NCBI GenBank assembly: GCA_016235425.1
Contig: JACRLC010000051.1
Coordinates: forward strand, 1-62,993
Direction of reading: 5' to 3'
Source: Chloroflexota bacterium
GTDB taxonomy: Bacteria > Chloroflexota > Anaerolineae > Anaerolineales > Villigracilaceae
DNA length: 62,993 nucleotides
In this document: one piece after another, positions 31,939 to 39,436 of the stretch
How positions within the stretch are numbered: position 1 is the first letter of the stretch
Layout of the letters: each line of letters opens with the position of its first letter
Notes under the pieces: model-generated
Database searches by the model: none
Told to the model about the DNA's origin: nothing
What the model saw: the letters and a program-made list of their open reading frames with translations, nothing else
Program-made: the position numbers and the translations under genes

Positions 31939-32547
31939 CTAATCAAAGTCATCCCAACCTTTACCAAAGTCTGCCTCAGGCGGGAATGCGCGCCATTTCT
32001 CGAGCAGCCAATCACGCCCGTGGTCTTCGTAATATAAAGATAAACTCGACCATTGCCAATCAGACGCATGTTCCACATACCCATGCTTGACGGGGTTGTA
32101 GTGGATGTAATTCAACGCTCGATAATAATGCGCGTCGTCGCGGATCATGCGGTCTGCGAACTTATACCAAACCTTCCGCTTCCCTCTCAGACCATCAGCC
32201 TGATTCCACTCAAACGAAGTTGATCCATGCAACTGTTTGAGCGCAGCAGAAACGTGGTCGAGAGATTGAACGCCCGTCAAAATATGATAATGATTCGCCA
32301 GCACCGCCCACCCTGCCACTTCTGATTCTATTTCCTGAAAAGCAGTGAGCAGGCGTTTCTGAAAATAAGTGCGCCGTTCGGGAGAATTCATCACGCGGGC
32401 ATGTTCGAAATTCGCGGCGGTCAGCATGTAGTGCCCCGCCTCACGAAACGGATGCGGCGGCGCATGAAGCGGGTATCCCATTGCCTTTCTTTGCGCGACG
32501 ATTTCCTCTCGCTGTTCAGGGGTGAGTTTGCGATATTCGTAAGGCAT
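31939..32547 (-). CDS. REP-associated tyrosine transposase (RAYT, Y1 HUH family)
   Basis: 202 residues. The HUH motif is NHYHIL near residue 90, the strand pair before it is GWAVLANHYH, and the catalytic Tyr lies in the helix YYRALNYIHYNPVKHGYV. The N-terminus with HPFREAGHYMLTAANF and the C-terminus with WQWSS fit the RAYT group of single-domain enzymes related to IS200 TnpA. Such proteins bind REP hairpins carrying a 5' GTAG foot and nick next to them. Palindromes with that foot flank the gene on both sides (31842-31933 and 32563-32619) and spread into mod and res. AAAGGAAG precedes the ATG. The frame is intact, so it may be active. Confidence 0.9.
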   Translation of the reverse strand: MPYEYRKLTPEQREEIVAQRKAMGYPLHAPPHPFREAGHYMLTAANFEHARVMNSPERRTYFQKRLLTAFQEIESEVAGWAVLANHYHILTGVQSLDHVSAALKQLHGSTSFEWNQADGLRGKRKVWYKFADRMIRDDAHYYRALNYIHYNPVKHGYVEHASDWQWSSLSLYYEDHGRDWLLEKWRAFPPEADFGKGWDDFD

Positions 32548-32562
32548 AATCTTCCTTTACAC

Positions 32563-32619
32563 GTAGTTGCGACTTTAGCCGCTTCTTCACTTGCAACGAA
32601 CGACTGAAGTCGTCACTAC
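32563..32619. repeat. GTAG palindrome cluster upstream of the RAYT gene
   Basis: Half unit GTAGTTGCGACTTTAGCCGC (32563-32582), a spacer, then ACGACTGAAGTCGTCACTAC (32600-32619). It occupies the gap before the AbiEii-like gene. Confidence 0.85.
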
Positions 32620-32625
32620 GAATTA

Positions 32626-33267
32626 TTACAACCAACTCTTTCCTATCTCTTTTGCTTGTTGCTCAAAATAATTTTTGACCGTTTGCCAATCTACTTCTTC
32701 GATTAATGGCACGGGCGCTTCCTGTTCAGCGCGTTCGAAATACACCAGATGTTTAACCACCTGCGCTTCGAAATCGCGTGCGTGCGAATATTTTCGGGGG
32801 ACCGCATCCAGCAAATTCCTCAATGGGGTTCGCTGGCAAATGGCGTACAGGTCATGGAAATCCTTGCGGCTGGCGCGTGAAAGCAAGGTATCCAATTTCA
32901 TCAAACCAATATCGATCATACTTGCAAGCGAAACATTGTCTGCTTTGGAAAGGGGTTCAACGAGTGGATACCCGTATCCATAAAATCCCACTCGCACATT
33001 ACGCGCCACAAAAACCAAATTTCCCCAGGAACTATCTGCGAGTTCGGGGGAGAACTCATGCAAAGAGTCTTGGAGAGTTTCTCTGGCGGTTGGGATATCC
33101 AGGTCAGGAGAAAAGAAATCCAAATCCACAGAAGTGCGATGTCCGATTTGCAATGCCAGCGCAGTGCCTCCCGCGAGGTAGAAATGGCTTCCAAGTTCGC
33201 TTTTGCCAAAACCATTCAAGACCACCCGCATGTCTGGCGATATGGTGTTCCAATACAGGTTGCTCAT
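32626..33267 (-). CDS. AbiEii/AbiGii-like nucleotidyltransferase toxin
   Basis: 213 residues from the ATG at 33267, which overlaps the stop of the upstream gene by 4 bp. The motif GGTALALQIGHRTSVDLDFFS (read as GGTALAL, then HRTSVDLDFF) is the nucleotidyltransferase active site of the AbiEii/MenT family, with the two Asp residues binding metal. LIDIGLMKL-like ASMIDIGLMKLDTLLSRASRKDFHDLYAI follows, the conserved helical half. Such enzymes modify tRNA or proteins and cause abortive infection, held in check by a partner. The upstream small gene is the likely antitoxin. Confidence 0.88.
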   Translation of the reverse strand: MSNLYWNTISPDMRVVLNGFGKSELGSHFYLAGGTALALQIGHRTSVDLDFFSPDLDIPTARETLQDSLHEFSPELADSSWGNLVFVARNVRVGFYGYGYPLVEPLSKADNVSLASMIDIGLMKLDTLLSRASRKDFHDLYAICQRTPLRNLLDAVPRKYSHARDFEAQVVKHLVYFERAEQEAPVPLIEEVDWQTVKNYFEQQAKEIGKSWL

Positions 33268-33521
33268 TTGTCCTCTTCGATATCCAGAATCAATTTCCAA
33301 AAAGAGAGGTGCGGTTCAGGCAATCCAAACCTGCCCCATTTTTGCACCCAATGGCTCACCTGTTCAAGCGAATATGTGGAGAACAACCAACGCAATTCCG
33401 AGCGCGTGCCAAAACGCAAAGTCCGCTCGATGATCGTGCTGGAATCCTGTTGAATGCGTAGCTGTGTCAGGTCGTATTCCTGAAAAAATGGCGTAAGTGA
33501 AGATGGAATGGATTGAAGCAT
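33264..33521 (-). CDS. Putative antitoxin of the AbiEii-like pair
   Basis: 85 residues, translationally coupled to the toxin. The core IIERTLRFGTRSELRWLFSTY and WVQKWGRFGLPEPHLSFWKLIL fits a small protein family found before AbiEii-type toxins (a helical domain of the kind with a Y-E..V pattern and a final Trp). No DNA-binding motif is plain. It starts 3 nt after the stop of the restriction enzyme gene, so it is also coupled to res. The role as antitoxin rests on position. Confidence 0.7.
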   Translation of the reverse strand: MLQSIPSSLTPFFQEYDLTQLRIQQDSSTIIERTLRFGTRSELRWLFSTYSLEQVSHWVQKWGRFGLPEPHLSFWKLILDIEEDK

Positions 33522-33524
33522 AAT

Positions 33525-36500
33525 TTATTTCTCGCTCAGCAGTGGACCCACACCATCCACTGTTTCGCCTTTCAAGTGTTTGCGAATGGTATTCTTTGCG
33601 TCCCACGGATCAACGATCTCCAAAAATGTCCAGCGGCCAAATCCGCCATGATTGTTGATGGCGGGAATCCATAAATTTCGCGTAGTTGCGACTTTAGTCG
33701 CCTTATCCTTGCGTGCTTCACCGCTCACTTCCAAGACAAGGTTTAGCAGATCCTCTTTGCCGTGGCCATCGTCAATATGAATAATGTAGTCGGGCAAATA
33801 GGATTTCTCTTCACTGTTGAAGGTGTACGGAATGGTAAATCCCAACTGGAAATTCTTGACGTAGTGGATGGCTTCTTCCATTTCATCGTCAAAGATCTCT
33901 GCCAGTTTGGCTTCCCAGCTGCTATCCAAGACTACATGTGAGACATGCGACTTATCGGGTCGTGTGCGATACACATCCCGCGCCGTATCGAAGTCCACAT
34001 AGCGGGTGGAACCAACAGTGTCATACGGTCGAAGAATTGGCAATAGCGTCCGCTTGCCTTCGTTTGAAGTGACAATCGCCTGATAGATTTTCTCCGCGGC
34101 AGTATGAGCAAACGCCACCAGCAATAGCATCTGCGGGAAGGCATTATCCTTGCAGGTCAAATACTTCTCGCGCCATTCGCGTACCACGGGCAGAAGCTGT
34201 GGGAATAACCAGGGTTTGGTATCGCCTTCCTCTGCAAAATACCTGCCCATCAGCAACGCCGCGAGATAGAAGTCCACTTTGTTCAGGCGTTCATCCTTCA
34301 AGCCGTATAGCTCATGAAAGCTCGACTCGCCGATGATGGATTGCATCTCGGTCTTGGTCGGCAAGTCCGCTGTGGAAATTGCCATCTTCGAATCGTTCGA
34401 GAATTTGGCTGTCAGTTTTTCGCTGTCGAATTGATAGCGATATCCGATGATGCGCGGGAATGTGATCTCGCAAGCGATACGGTCTTCAAGTGCACGAACT
34501 CTTGTTGGAGTTGGTCCTGGCTTCGGGTCTTTCTCCGAGCCTGCGCTGGGAATGAACGAAAATGGCACGCCGTACACTTCCGCGTACTCTGCATCGAACA
34601 TGCCGTCCTTGTTAGGCGCATAACTGCGGCGGCGAAGGCCGCGCCCAACAACTTGCTCGCACAATAATTGAGTTCCAAATGCCCGAACACCGAGTATGTG
34701 CGTTACAGTGTTGGCATCCCAGCCTTCGGTCAGCATTGAGACAGAGACCACACAGCGAACGCTTTCTCCCAGCTTGCCTGCCTTGCCTACTGTGTTCATC
34801 ACTTCACGCAGGATGTCTTCATCTGAGAGCGCGTCCACATCCCTGCCTGGAAAGCGAAGACGATATTCTTCCTTGAACTCATTGATCTCTATCGCCGCCA
34901 TCTTCTTGAATTCGGGAGTCATCCCTTCGCCTGATTCCAGTTGCTGGCTGTCAATCAGGATCGTATTCGGGCGCGCCATCCAATGTTCGTGATCTACATT
35001 GCTAAACAAGGGTAATCTACCCGGAACAGGAACAGCCTCACCGTTCTTGAGCGATTTATTCCAACCTGCAACGTAATCAAAAACCATTTTTGAAACATTG
35101 GTGTTGTTGCAGACCACAATAAACACAGGCGGGGTCATGCCGCGCTCGCGCCCATCCTTGTTTGCTTCCCATTGCTTGAATTTCTTCTCGTAATTACTGT
35201 AGAGGCTTTGTAACGCACCTTCGAGTTCGACGGGAAGAGTGGGAGCAGTTGAAAGCTCTTCCGACTTTCGTCCCTTCTTGGGTAAATGCTCACGAATACG
35301 AAGCCATAGGTCACGATAAGTTGGTTGCTCGCCAACCATCGAGTCATCTGCAACAGGCACACGCGGCACTTTAACAATGCCTGATTCAATTGCGTCAATC
35401 AAAGAGAAATCCGAGACCACCCACGGGAAAAGTGTCCCTTCACTGAAACCGGAGCCGCGTAAAAAGAACGGCGTAGCTGAAAGGTCATAAACTACTTTTA
35501 CGCCAAGCTTTGCTTTTACTGCTTCGATACCTGAAATCCAGATACGGGCTTCCTCTTCGCGTTGCTCTGCTTCGCGGCGTTCGTCCCCCGTCAATGCTTC
35601 TTCTTCGGTCTCTGGCTTATGACGGTAGCAGTGATGGGCTTCATCGTTGATAACAATGATGTTTTTCTTATTGCCCAATTCACGGCATACCCGTCGTACC
35701 ATCTGGTCGGGTGTTTCCGTAAAAGGACTATCTCCATTATTTTGTTTAAGCAATTGCTTGGTCAATTTGCCAGCAGAGACGCGCTCGCGCAGTTTGAAAG
35801 CATGGAAGTTCGTAATAACGAACTTCGCCTTATCCAATTCGGGAAGCAAATCAGGCGGAATGATGTCATGGAGTTTGTAATAGTTTTGTGGGTCATTGGG
35901 GAGTAACACGCGCAGGCGGTCTTTGATGGTGATACCCGGTGTAACGATCAGGAAGGTATCCGAGAATCGGGCATCCTGCGAGTTGGCGATCTTATTCAAT
36001 GCTTGCCATGCGATCAACATCGCCATGACGACCGTCTTTCCAGAACCAGTCGCCATCTTGAAGGCAATCCGGTACAGCAGGGGATTGGATTGCAGGTTCT
36101 TCTCTCGCAATAAATTTTCCACCCATGCTTCGCCATATTTCGGCGCGACTTCTGTAATCCAAATCGCAGTTTCTAATGCTTCGACCTGGCAGAAGAACAA
36201 CCTTCGCTCGCGGTCTTCCCGCTTCCAATATTCCAATAATCTTGAAGTTGTTTTTGTAATACCTACATAACCGCCCTTGCGCCAAATCGCAACTCGTTCG
36301 CGAATGCGGTTGATCTCCTTGTTTTCCTCAACGCGGTCCGCAGTCCATTCGGTTTCAAAAGATAATTGCTTTACACTCTTCTTCTTTGCGCGGGGAATTG
36401 GCACGAAATACTGGCTGATGCGCCGTTCTTCGGCGACCTCATCCGTGATTCCATCGTCCGTAAAGCGAAAATGCCGCTTCGGCTCTTCAAAAGGGGAGTT

Positions 36501-36533
36501 GAGTACTGGATTCTCGATGACGATTTGTTTCAT
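33525..36533 (-). CDS. res: Type III restriction enzyme, DEAD-like helicase subunit (Res)
   Basis: 1002 residues from the ATG at 36533. The superfamily 2 helicase core is clear: MATGSGKTVVMAMLIAWQAL (Walker A, near 170), a DEAH-type NDEAHHCYRH, LSATPFFLRG, VSVSMLTEGWDANTVTHILG and a Q-x-x-GRGLRR motif (EQVVGRGLRRRSY). The C-terminal endonuclease region includes YLPDYIIHIDDGHG and NLVLEVSGEARKDKA, the PD-(D/E)xK-like site. It translocates on DNA and cuts with Mod at sites in opposed orientation. A single GTAG half-repeat (33682-33701) lies in frame, coding TKVATTR. It is the first gene of a compact minus-strand run. Confidence 0.92.
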   Translation of the reverse strand: MKQIVIENPVLNSPFEEPKRHFRFTDDGITDEVAEERRISQYFVPIPRAKKKSVKQLSFETEWTADRVEENKEINRIRERVAIWRKGGYVGITKTTSRLLEYWKREDRERRLFFCQVEALETAIWITEVAPKYGEAWVENLLREKNLQSNPLLYRIAFKMATGSGKTVVMAMLIAWQALNKIANSQDARFSDTFLIVTPGITIKDRLRVLLPNDPQNYYKLHDIIPPDLLPELDKAKFVITNFHAFKLRERVSAGKLTKQLLKQNNGDSPFTETPDQMVRRVCRELGNKKNIIVINDEAHHCYRHKPETEEEALTGDERREAEQREEEARIWISGIEAVKAKLGVKVVYDLSATPFFLRGSGFSEGTLFPWVVSDFSLIDAIESGIVKVPRVPVADDSMVGEQPTYRDLWLRIREHLPKKGRKSEELSTAPTLPVELEGALQSLYSNYEKKFKQWEANKDGRERGMTPPVFIVVCNNTNVSKMVFDYVAGWNKSLKNGEAVPVPGRLPLFSNVDHEHWMARPNTILIDSQQLESGEGMTPEFKKMAAIEINEFKEEYRLRFPGRDVDALSDEDILREVMNTVGKAGKLGESVRCVVSVSMLTEGWDANTVTHILGVRAFGTQLLCEQVVGRGLRRRSYAPNKDGMFDAEYAEVYGVPFSFIPSAGSEKDPKPGPTPTRVRALEDRIACEITFPRIIGYRYQFDSEKLTAKFSNDSKMAISTADLPTKTEMQSIIGESSFHELYGLKDERLNKVDFYLAALLMGRYFAEEGDTKPWLFPQLLPVVREWREKYLTCKDNAFPQMLLLVAFAHTAAEKIYQAIVTSNEGKRTLLPILRPYDTVGSTRYVDFDTARDVYRTRPDKSHVSHVVLDSSWEAKLAEIFDDEMEEAIHYVKNFQLGFTIPYTFNSEEKSYLPDYIIHIDDGHGKEDLLNLVLEVSGEARKDKATKVATTRNLWIPAINNHGGFGRWTFLEIVDPWDAKNTIRKHLKGETVDGVGPLLSEK
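33682..33701. repeat. GTAG half-palindrome inside res
   Basis: GTAGTTGCGACTTTAGTCGC, a single hairpin half-unit without the right-hand ACTAC foot. The frame of the restriction gene stays open. Confidence 0.75.
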
Positions 36534-36616
36534 AAGACCACCATGAAGATGAAAACCCGAATAATGCCAAGCATACCCCCACTCGCCCCTCCAGCGCAAG
36601 GCTTTTACTCTTCCAA

Positions 36617-36651
36617 ATCAAAAAGGGCGACTCACACCGAGCCGCCCTTTA
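36617..36651 (-). terminator. Terminator of rny
   Basis: AAAGGGCG (36623-36630) pairs with CGCCCTTT (36644-36651), with an inner GACTC/GAG(C) extension. On the minus strand TTTTTGATTT follows. It separates rny from the restriction system. Confidence 0.8.
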
Positions 36652-36679
36652 CTATTACTATTCTCTGCTCTCTATTCCC

Positions 36680-38206
36680 CTACTTCGCATACTCCGTCGC
36701 CCGCGTCTCCCTTATCACCGTCACTCGTATCTGACCCGGGTACTGCATGGTCTCTTCGATCTTCTTGGCGATGTCGCGTGCCAGTCTTGCGGAGGCGAGG
36801 TCGTCAATCGTATCGGGTTTGACGAGGATACGCACTTCGCGCCCGGCCTGGATGGCGAAGGCTTGTTGCACGCCTTCAAATGACATGGACATTTCCTCGA
36901 GCGTACGGATGCGCTTGATGTACGCTTCCAAATCTTCGCGCCGTGCGCCGGGACGCGCGCCGGAGATGGCGTCTGCCGCTTCGGCGATCACGGCTTCAAC
37001 AGTGTCCTGATCTACTTCGTGATGGTGGGATGCAATCGCATTGACGACGACAGGATGCACTCCATAGCGTTTGCAGAACTCCGCGCCGAGCGAAGCGTGC
37101 GTGCCTTCCTGGTTATGATCCATGGCCTTGCCAATGTCGTGCAGGAAGCCGCCCTGCTTTGACCATTCCACGTTCGCGCCGATCTCCGCGGCGAGGATGC
37201 CCGCCAGTTTCGAGACTTCCACCGCGTGTGCGAGTTGGTTTTGGCCGTAGGAGGTGCGGAATTTCAGGCGTCCCATCATACGTAATACTTCGGGATGCAG
37301 GCCGGTAATGTTGGCATCGAAGGCGGCTTGTTCACCGGATTCATTGATGATCTTTTCGACGGCTTTGGTTTCATCTTCCACGATCTTTTCGATGTGCGCG
37401 GGATGGATGCGGCCATCGAGGATCAACTTCGCCAGTGCGCGCCGTCCGATTTCGCGGCGCACCGAGTCGAAGCAGGAGACGGTGACGGAATCGGGCGTAT
37501 CGTCCACGATCACGTCCACACCGGCGGCCTGCTCGAAGGCCTTGATGTTGCGTCCGTTGCGGCCCACGATGCGGCCTTTCATTTCCTCGTTGGGCAGGGT
37601 GACAACTGCACGCGTCACTTCGGCCACGTGCTCGGATGCCACGCGCTGGATCGCATCCGCAATCAACTTGCGGGCGCGTTTTTCACCTTCTTCGCGCGCT
37701 TCGGCTTCGACCTGGCGAATGATGCGCGCCATGTCGCCGCGCGCTTCCTTTTCGACGGCGGCGAACAAATCCTTGCGCGCGTCGTCCTGCGTCATCTGCG
37801 CGATAAATTCAAGTTTTTTAACTTGTTCTTCGTGAAGTTTGTCAATTTCATTGCCGCGTCGATCCACCTGCGATTGCCGCTTGTTGATGGTTTGTTCGCG
37901 TTGTTCGAGTTTTTCGATGCGGTTGTCCAGCTCGGTGCGGCGTTTATCGAGCCGGTCGGTCTCCCGGTTCAGTTCCAGGCGGCGCTCCTTGATTTCCATC
38001 TCGGACGCCTGGACAATTTTGGTTGCGCTTTCCCGCGCCTGGCTTTCAATGAGCCGCGCTTGCTCGCTCGCAACCTTCAAAATGTTATCAGCCTTTTCCT
38101 GCCGGGCCTTGGCGGCCTGTTCGGCTTGATACCGTTGGAACAGATACCCAGCCGCAACGCCCACTATGAGCGCCAATAAACCTATTACCAGATTGAGCGG
38201 GTTCAT
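36680..38206 (-). CDS. rny: Ribonuclease Y
   Basis: 508 residues, full length. One N-terminal membrane helix (LVIGLLALIVGVAAGYLF), a long coiled coil to about residue 190 (RLDKRRTELDNRIEKLEQRE and on), the KH domain with GRIVGRNGRNIKAFEQ, and the HD domain with HDIGKAMD and ASHHHE. It is the membrane-bound endonuclease that starts mRNA decay in many bacteria lacking RNase E. It overlaps recX by 4 bp, so the two genes are translated together. A terminator follows. The start gives the usual short lumen-side end. Confidence 0.97.
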   Translation of the reverse strand: MNPLNLVIGLLALIVGVAAGYLFQRYQAEQAAKARQEKADNILKVASEQARLIESQARESATKIVQASEMEIKERRLELNRETDRLDKRRTELDNRIEKLEQREQTINKRQSQVDRRGNEIDKLHEEQVKKLEFIAQMTQDDARKDLFAAVEKEARGDMARIIRQVEAEAREEGEKRARKLIADAIQRVASEHVAEVTRAVVTLPNEEMKGRIVGRNGRNIKAFEQAAGVDVIVDDTPDSVTVSCFDSVRREIGRRALAKLILDGRIHPAHIEKIVEDETKAVEKIINESGEQAAFDANITGLHPEVLRMMGRLKFRTSYGQNQLAHAVEVSKLAGILAAEIGANVEWSKQGGFLHDIGKAMDHNQEGTHASLGAEFCKRYGVHPVVVNAIASHHHEVDQDTVEAVIAEAADAISGARPGARREDLEAYIKRIRTLEEMSMSFEGVQQAFAIQAGREVRILVKPDTIDDLASARLARDIAKKIEETMQYPGQIRVTVIRETRATEYAK

Positions 38207-38856
38207 GTCAGATCCTCATCTTCAGAATGTTGTTCCTCCGCGTGCGTCTCGTTCCAGGCTTTGCTGACAACGGGCGCGATGACGGAGTACGGGAAGCCGC
38301 GGCGGGCGAGGAATTCGGAGAGTTTTTTGCGAAACTCGTTCCATTCCAGACCTTTGAGCCTGTTGACCCTTTTACGGGCCGCTTCATACGCCAGGGCAGT
38401 TTCATCCACCCCTGCCACAGCAGAGGCGACTGTCTCATCGTTGAGACCTTTTTGGCGTAATTCCATTACCAGTGCGCGGCGACTGCGCGGGCGGAAGGTA
38501 TTACGGTTTTCCACCCATGCGCGGGCAAATTGATTGTCGTTGGCAAGCCCGTCCCCGCGCAGTTTTTCGAGTGTTTCCTCGATCACCGTTTCGGGGATTT
38601 CGTGCTTGCGGAGGTTCTGCCGTATTTCGGATTCGGAGCGGGCGCGGTAGCTCAGGTAGAGCATGGCTTGCAGGTAGGCCCGTTCGCGTGCGTCTTCGGC
38701 TTGTAGTTTGGCGATTTTTTCGCCGCTCAGTTCCTGGCCCACTTTCAGCCAGGCGGCTACGATTGTCGCCAGCCCGAAGGCAAATTCCCCGTCAAGGTGG
38801 ATGTTCACCCGGTTGGGGCGGTTCTTTTGCACTTCGATGGCGGTTATTTTTCGCAT
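38203..38856 (-). CDS. recX: Regulatory protein RecX
   Basis: 217 residues from the ATG at 38856; the longer frame runs through repeats and is rejected. The three-helix RecX repeats are visible: LQAMLYLSYRARSESEIRQNL, EETLEKLRGDGLANDNQFARAWVENR and ALVMELRQKGL. RecX binds RecA filaments and limits strand exchange. RecA itself is not in the window. The gene is first in an operon with rny, an unusual pairing to my knowledge of other phyla. The ribosome-binding region GGGAGTG is supplied by a CCCTCTC/GAGAGGG palindromic repeat just upstream. Confidence 0.9.
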   Translation of the reverse strand: MRKITAIEVQKNRPNRVNIHLDGEFAFGLATIVAAWLKVGQELSGEKIAKLQAEDARERAYLQAMLYLSYRARSESEIRQNLRKHEIPETVIEETLEKLRGDGLANDNQFARAWVENRNTFRPRSRRALVMELRQKGLNDETVASAVAGVDETALAYEAARKRVNRLKGLEWNEFRKKLSEFLARRGFPYSVIAPVVSKAWNETHAEEQHSEDEDLT

Positions 38857-39436
38857 GTTCCGCTTCACTCCCTCTCTCGTTGGGAGAGGGTTGGGGTGAG
38901 GGTTAAAGCACACAGCCGAAGGTCCGACCGTCGGCCTCGGCTGTGAAAAATGTTCTGGGTAGCTGACCAGTCCCCGGGTCCCGCGTGAGGCGGGTGGGGG
39001 AATGGTCAAATTGTCGTGACCAATCTTATGTCACGTTCGGCACAGGTTGTGGCGATGAAGTCAATCCACTTCTTAAAAAATTCATCCTAAAATGAATTCC
39101 CAAAAAACTCCCAAATCCGGGGAGGTTCGTGCGCGAAATTCCAGAGTTTGTTTCAGCCAGGCCGCCAGGGCGGCAGAAGTATATGTAAATCCTTGCTAAT
39201 TGGGGCAATTATACTTGAAATTTAAGTTTTGTTAACATTTCATTTTTGTTGCCGCGCCGGAGCGGACCATGGACAGAAGTTGGTTTTAGCAGAATGACTT
39301 TTGCCGCGATTTTTTCGGTATAATTTCGGTCACAGCGATACGAAATAGTTTTCAGGGTGATTTATTCGATTGTCCGGCAATTATCCTTTTTGCCCGTGCA
39401 GGATTTTCAATTTGATTTTCAATCCATGGAGACATC
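38857..39436. other. 580-bp non-coding region between divergent recX and the GT39-like gene
   Basis: Holds a CCCTCTC/GAGAGGG hairpin (38869-38890), a hairpin CACAGCCGA (38911-38919) with TCGGCTGTG (38937-38945), and a strong three-part stem GACCA/CCCC/CCCGC with GCGGG/GGGG/TGGTC (38965-39007). AATTCAT/ATGAATT forms a small hairpin near 39090. A TATAAT stands at 39319-39324 with TGACTT 18 bp upstream and could serve the gene at 39437. No open reading frame with a credible start is seen. Confidence 0.6.

Noticed and set aside
29275-32619. CRISPR array
   Set aside because: The repeats are palindromic, irregularly spaced and mostly inside genes; there are no uniform spacers and no cas genes.
38965-39007. 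SRP RNA or tmRNA in the region before recX
   Set aside because: The conserved GGAAGC/GGTCAGG loop of SRP RNA and the tmRNA ends are not present.
38857-39009. N-terminal extension of recX
   Set aside because: It consists of repeat and hairpin DNA; RecX family similarity begins at the ATG at 38856.
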